From Alteromonas_F sp964429915 (GTDB lineage: Bacteria; Pseudomonadota; Gammaproteobacteria; Enterobacterales; Alteromonadaceae): DNA of 13,409 nt. Location: contig CAYSDZ010000061.1 of NCBI GenBank assembly GCA_964429915.1, positions 1 to 13,409 of the forward strand, in the 5' to 3' direction. Position 1 is the stretch's first letter; every line of letters starts with the position of its first letter. A program made the position numbers and the translations under genes. The notes under the pieces were generated by a model. The model was not told the DNA's origin and ran no database searches. It saw only the letters and a program-made list of their open reading frames with translations. Of this stretch, positions 7,701 to 13,409 are shown one piece after another.

Positions 7701-7851
7701 GTCATTATCCTACTCTTATTCAGACTCTGTTGAGTTCTTTGGTGGAATTAACAATGCGCTTGAAGCAGAACCCTTCATTGGAAGCTTAGGTCGCCCTGCT
7801 GGGCCTCGTGGCAGATTCATGTATTTTGGCATGAACTTCCAGTTTAAATAA
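4774..7851 (+). CDS. TonB-dependent outer-membrane receptor, substrate unknown
   Basis: This 1025-residue protein belongs to the TonB-dependent receptor family: gated outer-membrane beta-barrels that import scarce nutrients using energy from TonB-ExbB-ExbD. It has a signal peptide probably cut after SYA at residue 29, then a TonB-box-like EKIFVTGSRI (38-47). The plug domain ends with GGASAIYGADAVTGVVNF (153-170), and a long barrel contains the TYSEATRVPNINEAFAP motif typical of large proteobacterial members. The C-terminus is FQFK, close to the aromatic end expected for Bam-dependent insertion. All eight cysteines of the mature part fall in four local pairs, probably disulfides in extracellular loops. 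It is monocistronic, with a good GGAG site upstream and a strong terminator downstream. The substrate cannot be told; no SusD-type partner or degradative enzyme is adjacent. Confidence 0.93.
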   Translation: MSFNTTNRAKLSLLTCSVLSALFTSPSYAQESEDKAIEKIFVTGSRISSSASLSATSPILSIGGDDIRGSGQIDIGTLLRESPQLQASLPGSFSAFSGEPLGASLLDLRSLGEERTLVIEDGRRHISGIEGTGSVDVNTISTALLGNVEVLTGGASAIYGADAVTGVVNFSLRDASSFDGTEIRLQTGVTDDGDANEFYFSIADGVASNKGSVVFALEYQSTSPVFARDRDFAGSGLFTQVANGAAVQDAFGVDSRFANALIPNQRLPISSASGVISLSGSAFNDVFDSGGALGCGNFLGSAAVPSCQTTGADGLTRAYNPGDVFIGPFAASGGDGVPVEPDLELILPESDRVLVQAVGNYELHEAVNFFVNTKFVMTETIETNQVNGFNDDIPIALDNPFIPANLRGQINGLFAEGVPVNLVMSRDVLDNTTNPNPVAERKSFRIVTGFEGYLPGTSIDYEIFYNYGRTAADITTNVRLEDRYFAAIDAVTDPSTGNIVCRSDLDPSAIPPSSPFPAANADFAFNTFSAGDGSCVPVNLFGENSVSAEAAAFIFQPDISRNDLEQQNFVAVLSGDTGDFFELPAGAIGFALGYEYRKESSSFLPGSFGAAGLTFGSQDSQAGPINPSDGEYSVDELFIEVRVPVLNDVFLADLLEVSGAFRTSDYDPYGRFNTWNVGSRWAPVESLTFRATYSEATRVPNINEAFAPTFLATLGAEQDPCNQNFLLAGSEFRLQNCIALIGDAVANGTYDSTNFLSAFVPGTTGGNENLNPEQADTITVGVVWAPTTEFGGALDGFTATLDYYDIRINGLIDSLTGFQIAQNCVDAPTINNVFCDAVQRDATNGFITDFQSGFINLAAVETSGIDFQFGYKFDLAESFNGKGELALSLVGTRFLEQDETRDESSPDEITDVLGTFGIPKWIVNANIDYTLGDYVFGIRGRYEDDQLVTDLEIDDLISNPNFINVSNTGDAFVLDLSLSYSYSDSVEFFGGINNALEAEPFIGSLGRPAGPRGRFMYFGMNFQFK

Positions 7852-7863
7852 AACTATACCGAC

Positions 7864-7891
7864 TAAGCGGGCAAAGAGTATTGCCCGCTTA
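7864..7891 (+). terminator. Terminator of the receptor gene
   Basis: A perfect 11-bp inverted repeat (TAAGCGGGCAA and TTGCCCGCTTA) encloses the 6-base loop AGAGTA, starting 13 bases after the receptor stop codon. It is followed only by the weak T tract TGATTT. The stability and position of the stem make it the likely transcription end. Because the stem is symmetrical it could also act on leftward transcripts, although no leftward gene precedes it here. Confidence 0.8.
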
Positions 7892-7922
7892 TGATTTAAG
7901 TAATACCGTTTTATAAAAAACA

Positions 7923-8061
7923 AAATACCAAACTGACCTTAAGTGCATATACAAATTTGCTGGTTTTGTGCCATGATTATGGCAAAGAGCTTTCTTTGCT
8001 GTTTATGGCTTACGATCAGCGAAATAGTTAGCTGATTATTGATGCGTTTAGTTTGGTATTT
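7923..8061. repeat. Perfect 12-bp inverted repeat flanking a hairpin-rich intergenic segment
   Basis: AAATACCAAACT at 7923-7934 is exactly complementary to AGTTTGGTATTT at 8050-8061, separated by 115 bases; the right copy ends directly before the ATG of the next gene. Inside lie three more inverted repeats: GCCAT-GATT-ATGGC (7970-7983), GCAAAG-AGCTTT-CTTTGC (7982-7999) and ATCAGC-GAAATAGTTA-GCTGAT (8015-8036). TTTGCTG is repeated directly at 7956-7962 and 7995-8001. The layout could be a long-range RNA stem that masks the start region of the downstream gene, or the ends of a small non-autonomous element. No target-site duplication is visible, so the mobile-element reading is weak. Confidence 0.6.
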
Positions 8062-10290
8062 ATGAATTCTGAATCCTCTGTTCAACATCAACTTATAAAA
8101 GTGACCCAATTGCTTGAGCAAGGGGCACCGCTTATTGATGTTTATGGTAACTTAGAGCCTTTAATTCTCGATTTATTTGACGCAGAAAGGCTGAGTATTT
8201 TTCAGCGCAGACGTCAGCACCAAGATCTTGTTGCTCGTTTTAAAACGGGTAAAGAAACCATAGAAATTAAGGTGCCGATCAGCCCCATGTCAGTTGCTGG
8301 CTATGTGGCTTTGTCACAACGGCCATTGGTCGTGCCTGACCCTTACGACAGCCAATTACTTACCACCATTCATCCGCGTTTACGCTTCAATCAAAAATTC
8401 GATAAAGACAATAACTTTAAAACGCGCAATATTTTGTGCGTGCCCATTATGAATGCAGATGTGCTGATGGGAATCATGCAAATCATCAATAAAAGTGAGT
8501 CTGATGATCATAGTTTTTCTCAAGCCGATCTTGAATTAGCGAATGAATTGGCTGCCATTCTCGGCAACAAGTTTCGCTATGAGCTAGGGGGTACGAATGG
8601 TCCATTTGAATATTTAGTACACAAAGGCCTACTTGAACAAAAAACACTGGACGTTATTACAGAAGCATCTAAGGATATGCGTACAACGGTACAGCGTTTA
8701 ATTTCAGAACAGCGTATCACTGAAAATCAAATCGGTGCCGCTTTATCAATACACTTTCAAGTACCGTATTTATCGTTTTTGCCTGAAAAGTATCACCCGT
8801 ATCAAAGCGAGAGCCGACTTAATGAATCGTATTTAAAACGCAACTATGTTGCCGTTATTGCTGATGCTCACGACCGACCGATTGTTTTAATGGCCGAACC
8901 CAACAATGCGGGTCTTCTAATGGAAATAGAAAGCGCCTTGGGTATTGATAAGTACGAAATTGCGGTGGGTCTACCCAGCCACATTTTGCAATATCTCGGC
9001 GGTGGCGGTGGCGGCGCACCGGGGGAAATGAGTGATATTCTGGATGAAATTAGCGTTTCAACGGAAGAGACAGAAGACAATCTTGATGAGATGTCTGACG
9101 ATGCTCCCGCGATTGTACGCTTGGTAAGCCGTATTTTGCATGATGCAAAACGACTCAATGCCTCAGACATTCATATCGATCCAGAAAAAAATGCGCCTAC
9201 GCGTGTAAGAATGCGCGTAGACGGCGTATGTAGAGATATGAATCAGGTGCCCAACTCGCATCACAGTGCCGTTATTGCACGTATAAAAATAATGGCCAAT
9301 TTGAATATCGCTGAAAAGCGCGTTCCCCAAGACGGCAAACTTGCGTTTAAAGCCAGCGGTCAGCTAGTTGAAGTAAGGGTTGCAACGATCCCTACTGTGG
9401 CTGGCGAAGGCGTTGTGATGCGTATTTTAGCATCGGGCGGGGCAATGCCGATTGAAAAAATGAATTTAGCGCAGGACAACCTGAGTCGGCTCGAATCGAT
9501 GATTCGAAAACCGCATGGCATTTTATTGGTCGTTGGTCCAACGGGTTCAGGAAAAACCACCACTTTGCACGCGGTTTTAGGGTATTTAAACACCCCCGAA
9601 AAGAAAATATGGACCGCTGAAGATCCAGTGGAAATCACCCAGCCAGGCTTGCAGCAGGTACAGGTCAGTCCTAAGATTGGGTTTACTTTTGCCAACGCAC
9701 TTCGAGCGTTTTTAAGGGCTGACCCCGATATTATTCTTATCGGCGAAATGCGCGACAAAGAAACAGCGCATGCTGGCATTGAAGCCTCTCTGACTGGCCA
9801 TTTGGTATTATCAACCTTGCACACCAATTCAGCACCTGAAACCATTACTCGCTTGTTGGATTTAGGGCTGGATCCAGTGAATTTCTCCGATGCCTGTGTC
9901 GGTATTCTTGCTCAAAGGCTGATTCGCACTTTATGCAAAAACTGCAAAGAAGCATATCAAGCCACTCCTGAGGAAGAAGCGTTCATAAAACGTCAGTACG
10001 GTGATGCATTTATTCATGAGTTAAATTTAACCTCTCCCTTAACGTTGTATCGCTCAAAAGGCTGTGAAGAATGCGGTCATACCGGTTATAAAGGAAGAAC
10101 GGGAGTGCATGAATTATTAGGCATGACACCCGAATTACGTAGTTTGGTGTATAAAGAAGGCAGTGTAAGTGAGATGAAAAACCAAGCCATGAAAGACGGG
10201 ATGCGTACACTGGTTCAGGATGCGATTTACAAAGTGATAAAAGGCGATACGGATATAGCGCAGGTACAAATTGTCAGTGGTGCAGAGTAA
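8062..10290 (+). CDS. GAF-domain GspE/PilB-family secretion ATPase, orphan
   Basis: The 742-residue product belongs to the type II secretion / type IV pilus ATPase family, hexamers that power pilin assembly at the inner membrane. Residues about 20-172 form a GAF-like sensor domain. Residues about 177-310 resemble a degenerate MshEN/T2SSE_N region. Then come a six-glycine linker (313-318) and an acidic stretch. The ATPase core follows: SDIHID (368-373), Walker A GPTGSGKT (492-499), Asp box EDPVE (520-524), Walker B DPDIILIGE (554-562), His box GHLVLSTLHT (579-588) and a four-cysteine zinc site (625, 628, 668, 671). All catalytic motifs are intact. I chose ATG 8062; TTG 8053 would add three residues, and neither has a clear Shine-Dalgarno sequence. 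No pilus or secretion partner genes are in view, so its machine is unknown. Confidence 0.92.
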   Translation: MNSESSVQHQLIKVTQLLEQGAPLIDVYGNLEPLILDLFDAERLSIFQRRRQHQDLVARFKTGKETIEIKVPISPMSVAGYVALSQRPLVVPDPYDSQLLTTIHPRLRFNQKFDKDNNFKTRNILCVPIMNADVLMGIMQIINKSESDDHSFSQADLELANELAAILGNKFRYELGGTNGPFEYLVHKGLLEQKTLDVITEASKDMRTTVQRLISEQRITENQIGAALSIHFQVPYLSFLPEKYHPYQSESRLNESYLKRNYVAVIADAHDRPIVLMAEPNNAGLLMEIESALGIDKYEIAVGLPSHILQYLGGGGGGAPGEMSDILDEISVSTEETEDNLDEMSDDAPAIVRLVSRILHDAKRLNASDIHIDPEKNAPTRVRMRVDGVCRDMNQVPNSHHSAVIARIKIMANLNIAEKRVPQDGKLAFKASGQLVEVRVATIPTVAGEGVVMRILASGGAMPIEKMNLAQDNLSRLESMIRKPHGILLVVGPTGSGKTTTLHAVLGYLNTPEKKIWTAEDPVEITQPGLQQVQVSPKIGFTFANALRAFLRADPDIILIGEMRDKETAHAGIEASLTGHLVLSTLHTNSAPETITRLLDLGLDPVNFSDACVGILAQRLIRTLCKNCKEAYQATPEEEAFIKRQYGDAFIHELNLTSPLTLYRSKGCEECGHTGYKGRTGVHELLGMTPELRSLVYKEGSVSEMKNQAMKDGMRTLVQDAIYKVIKGDTDIAQVQIVSGAE

Positions 10291-10301
10291 GCCCCTCGGT
10301 T

Positions 10302-13300
10302 TTATTTTAGATAGTCTGTTGGTGATGTGCCTGTTTCAGCTTTAAACAGGGTGCTAAAGTAAGAAGGATTGTTAAATCCACAGTCGTAAGCGGTATCAGT
10401 TACCGACTTTCCTTCTTTCAACATAATTTTTGCTTTACTCATTCTAAATTGTTTTAGCACTTCGCTGAAACTCAAATCCAATATCATGTTCAGTTTTCTG
10501 TTTAACTGTCTTTCACTAACAAAAAGCGCTGAGGCACAGCGCTCTCTTGAAAAAGAAGGGTCGTCAAGATGTTCATCCAAGCAGGTACGCAAGTTTAAAT
10601 AAAATCGTTGGTCTTTTTCTCCTTCAAGCTGGGGCGCTCTACCAAGAAAATACGCGATATCATTTTCGCCGTCTGCTTCTGCTGCGCTAGTCAACATTTG
10701 TGTCGAGTTATAACGGTTAACGACTTTCTTTTTTAGTACATCCAAATCAAATGGTTTTAAGAGAAAGTCATCAATGCCCAAGTCATAAGCCTGCATTTCC
10801 AATTTTGTATCGCGTGAAGCGCTGATCACGTAAATGCTCATCGCTGCGGCTTTCTCGTCGGCATGCAATGCTTGAATAATTTGTAATCCGGTTTTGCCTG
10901 GCATGATGTGATCGGTGATCAAAACGGCGGGGTTGATTGTCTGACAAGCTTTTAATGCTTCTGGCCCATCTTTCGCCACAAAGCACAAAAACTGATTTTT
11001 AAATGCCAAGTACAGCCTACTTCGCAATTCTTCGTTGTCTTCTGCAATCAGCATAATTGGCAGTGCAGATTTAGCAGCTTCTTCACTAAATGCTTCGATC
11101 TTACTCTGCGATAGGTCTGTCGGTTCAACTTGTGCATTTTCACTGAGTGATTCTTCTTTAATCACCATTGGCAAACGGACGGTAAAACAAGCGCCAGAGT
11201 TTTTGGTACTTTCAACTTCTATGTAGCCGCCGTTTGCTCTTATTAGGTCGCGCAAGAGCGACAAGCCTAAACCGTACCCAGGCTGAGCCTCTGCATTTTC
11301 CAGCCGCGAAAAATGTTCAAATATTTTGACTTTCTCTTCATCTGTAAACCCTGGCCCCTCATCGAAGATTTGTAACACAAACGCTCTAGTGTCGAGCCGA
11401 GTAACAATTTTAATGGTGCTTGCCTCAGGCGAGTACTTTATGGCGTTAGATAACAAATTATAAAAAATCTGTTGCAGTGTATCCTGCATCAAACTTATCT
11501 CGCCCTTTGCCTTTAAATTAAGCTTGAATATCTGTTTTTTTTGTTCCGCTATCGGACGAATACTTTCTATTAAATAAAGGCAACTTTCGTATATATCATA
11601 TTTTAAATAGGGAATTTGCTTTAAGTGGCTTAGCTTTTCAATCTCAATTAACTGGTCGACAAGGTAAGACACTCGATGCGCGTTGCGCTCTATTAAATCT
11701 ATTTCATCAAGAATCACTGAGTCAGTGATACGCTTGGCGATGGTTTTAAGCGGCTCAGTAATTAACATGAGAGGAGTTCTTACTTCATGCGATATCCGTA
11801 ATACCTGAACCTCTTTGTTGGTGAGTACGCGCCCCATTAGGTCGCTACTACTCTCTAAGGAACGTATGGTAGATCTCACCCTCTCACTATCGCGAAATTC
11901 ATCATTTTTTCTTTTATTCCTGATAAATACTATGGTCGCGAAAATAAAAAAGAGAAACAATATGGCATAGACTTTTTTAGCGGTATCACTGAAATAAAAA
12001 GGAGGAGTGATAACAAAATCAATCGTTGTTGGAGTTAATTGATGCTTACTATCTGGCGTTTGCGCTCTTACACTTAATTGATACTCTCCGTATTTTAAGC
12101 CTGAAAGGTCTATCAAACCGTGCGAATTGGTGATGGTTTTCCACATTCCTCGATTAACACGGTATTGTAAAAAATGCTGCTGATAGTCATTAATTACGTT
12201 CGCCGCGACATAAAATCTTAGCGTAGTGTAGTCATGTGGGATCTCATACTCTAATTTCGATGATCGCTCTGAGCGGTCTACTTCACCATTAATCGAAACA
12301 TAAACAAACTTGACTGTGGTTGGTTTAGTAGACTGATTTTTGATCTCATACAAAAACAATTTGGGGTCAATCAAATACGTACTTTTATCTCCCTGAATCA
12401 GTAATCTGTTCTCGGCTATCCAGTTAATTGCTTCATAGCTAAAATCTTTGTCGTAAATACCTTGATTTTGTCCAGCAAGAAACTGACGCTTAGATGGAAT
12501 GTCGTGAACTTCTAATCCTTTATTCGTTGCAACAAGCAAGAAATCATCAATTTTTTCCACGTCTCTAATAAACTGAGCGCTTGATTGTGTAGCGATAGTT
12601 TGCAAGTCTGTCTCACCTGATAAGGTATAGGTTTGCAAACCAGAGCCTGATGTGCAAACGTATACTTTATCGTCTTGAGGTTCGAAACAGGCAAAGCCAA
12701 ACTGATTATCTATTTCAGTGGCAACTCGTGACCACACCCCCTCCCGTTCAACCAATAATTGATTTTTATCATTCATCACAACTAACGTACCATCAACAAA
12801 GCGCTGAACCAGAGACGCACTCTGAGGTAAGGTCTTAGTTTCAATAAACTTTCCTTCAAAGCTGTATACGTCGACAAACTTTTGGTTGTCAAACTCGTAC
12901 AACACGGTTTGCAAGGTTTTTGTAATCCACACTCTAGTTGCATCACCGCATAGCTCATGAGAGATATCCATATCTACCCACCACTCCCCTTCCTTGCTTT
13001 TGGTTATCATGTTGCAATTTACAACGTCGATAACAGCATCATTAACCAACACCAAGTCAGTAATATTCAGCTTAGTTTTCTTTATGAGTGTTAGATGACC
13101 CGTTATGGGGGATAAGGAGTGATAGCCCGAATCCGTTGCAATAATTGCGTTGTACTCGTCAAACGGGCTACTCGCATAAATTGCATTGGGGAATTCAGCA
13201 TTGTCTATCGACAAATAATTTAGCGATTCTCTGACATGAGGAAGAAGCACAATATCTTGCTGGCCCGATGAAATTAAAAAGCGTCCGTCTGAGGTTTGGA

Positions 13301-13409
13301 GAATATTAGTAATCTCAGCAATGTTTGCTGATGAAAGATAAGGATTAAGGAACTCAGATTTACTTAGGTACTTACCCTTTTTAATATACATATCGCCCGC
13401 GCCAACCCA
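10302..13409 (-). CDS. Hybrid two-component sensor-regulator (HTCS type), N-terminus beyond the right edge
   Basis: One protein combines sensor, kinase, receiver and transcription factor. Numbering from the internal Met at 13391, residues 1 to about 350 hold beta-propeller (Reg_prop-like) repeats such as LLVATNKGLEVHD. A Y_Y_Y-like domain spans about 360-462, and one membrane helix lies at 474-490. The HisKA domain has SHEVRTP with His535. The ATPase domain has the N box at 645-655, DEGPG at 677-681 and GYGLGL near 705. The receiver has phospho-acceptor Asp827 and Lys879. An AraC-type helix-turn-helix forms the last 100 residues. All key residues are present. The frame stays open to 13409, encoding WVGAGD before Met13391, which itself looks like a propeller motif, and no ribosome-binding site precedes that Met; the real start and signal peptide are therefore outside. 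Such proteins sense periplasmic ligands, often oligosaccharides, and activate nearby genes; the ligand here is unknown. Confidence 0.93.
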   Translation of the reverse strand, partial: WVGAGDMYIKKGKYLSKSEFLNPYLSSANIAEITNILQTSDGRFLISSGQQDIVLLPHVRESLNYLSIDNAEFPNAIYASSPFDEYNAIIATDSGYHSLSPITGHLTLIKKTKLNITDLVLVNDAVIDVVNCNMITKSKEGEWWVDMDISHELCGDATRVWITKTLQTVLYEFDNQKFVDVYSFEGKFIETKTLPQSASLVQRFVDGTLVVMNDKNQLLVEREGVWSRVATEIDNQFGFACFEPQDDKVYVCTSGSGLQTYTLSGETDLQTIATQSSAQFIRDVEKIDDFLLVATNKGLEVHDIPSKRQFLAGQNQGIYDKDFSYEAINWIAENRLLIQGDKSTYLIDPKLFLYEIKNQSTKPTTVKFVYVSINGEVDRSERSSKLEYEIPHDYTTLRFYVAANVINDYQQHFLQYRVNRGMWKTITNSHGLIDLSGLKYGEYQLSVRAQTPDSKHQLTPTTIDFVITPPFYFSDTAKKVYAILFLFFIFATIVFIRNKRKNDEFRDSERVRSTIRSLESSSDLMGRVLTNKEVQVLRISHEVRTPLMLITEPLKTIAKRITDSVILDEIDLIERNAHRVSYLVDQLIEIEKLSHLKQIPYLKYDIYESCLYLIESIRPIAEQKKQIFKLNLKAKGEISLMQDTLQQIFYNLLSNAIKYSPEASTIKIVTRLDTRAFVLQIFDEGPGFTDEEKVKIFEHFSRLENAEAQPGYGLGLSLLRDLIRANGGYIEVESTKNSGACFTVRLPMVIKEESLSENAQVEPTDLSQSKIEAFSEEAAKSALPIMLIAEDNEELRSRLYLAFKNQFLCFVAKDGPEALKACQTINPAVLITDHIMPGKTGLQIIQALHADEKAAAMSIYVISASRDTKLEMQAYDLGIDDFLLKPFDLDVLKKKVVNRYNSTQMLTSAAEADGENDIAYFLGRAPQLEGEKDQRFYLNLRTCLDEHLDDPSFSRERCASALFVSERQLNRKLNMILDLSFSEVLKQFRMSKAKIMLKEGKSVTDTAYDCGFNNPSYFSTLFKAETGTSPTDYLK

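Noticed and set aside
7957..8024. Possible sigma-70 or sigma-54 promoter for the GAF-ATPase gene
   Set aside because: TTGCTG hexamers at two places lack a fitting -10, and the GG/GC pairs do not have the 12-base spacing of a sigma-54 promoter.
8053..8061. TTG start for the GAF-ATPase gene
   Set aside because: It adds only three residues and has no better ribosome-binding site than ATG 8062; ATG is preferred, though the choice is not certain.
7923..8061. Miniature transposable element
   Set aside because: The terminal inverted repeat would fit, but no target-site duplication is visible and copy number cannot be tested from one window; recorded only as a repeat.
7939..8121. 60-residue open frame on the minus strand
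   Set aside because: It overlaps the inverted-repeat segment and the start of the GAF-ATPase gene, with no recognisable domain; most likely a chance frame.
1..13409. CRISPR array, tRNA, rRNA, insertion sequence or prophage genes
   Set aside because: No spaced direct repeats, cloverleaf-type sequences, transposase motifs or integrase motifs were recognised on either strand.

Overview
The window looks like the chromosome of a marine gammaproteobacterium, probably from the Alteromonadales (Alteromonas, Glaciecola or Paraglaciecola type). This is an inference. It rests on ribosomal proteins that align closely with those of Escherichia coli, an S10-type leader, moderate G+C, a large TonB-dependent receptor and a hybrid two-component regulator. 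No search was run.

Left part (1-4571, minus strand): the first nine genes of the S10 ribosomal protein operon, in the standard order rpsJ-rplC-rplD-rplW-rplB-rpsS-rplV-rpsC-rplP, packed with gaps of 2-18 bases or a 4-base overlap. rplP runs off the left edge. The operon starts from a strong promoter (TATAAT, G+C-rich discriminator, A/T-rich upstream element). A structured leader of about 250 nt follows. It contains a long hairpin ending in a U run, as expected for autogenous attenuation by ribosomal protein L4, and a small hairpin that holds the rpsJ Shine-Dalgarno sequence in its loop.

Middle part (4572-7891): a divergent intergenic region with a rightward hairpin-plus-T-run terminator that has no gene in front of it. 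It is followed by a 1025-residue outer-membrane TonB-dependent receptor of unknown substrate, closed by an 11-bp perfect stem terminator. The str operon genes (fusA, tufA) that sit upstream of rpsJ in many gammaproteobacteria are not here.

Right part (7892-13409): a short intergenic segment rich in inverted repeats and flanked by a perfect 12-bp inverted repeat. Next is an orphan GspE/PilB-like ATPase with an N-terminal GAF domain. Convergent to it, only 11 bases away, is the C-terminal three-quarters or so of a one-protein hybrid two-component system: a beta-propeller/Y_Y_Y sensor, one membrane helix, a histidine kinase, a receiver and an AraC-type DNA-binding domain. Its reading frame stays open through the right edge, so the true start is outside the window.

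The ribosomal block is housekeeping. The receptor and the hybrid regulator are of the kinds used for nutrient (often glycan) sensing and uptake, but nothing here shows directly that they act together. The secretion-type ATPase has no secretion or pilus partner genes in view. No tRNA, rRNA, CRISPR array or transposase gene was seen.
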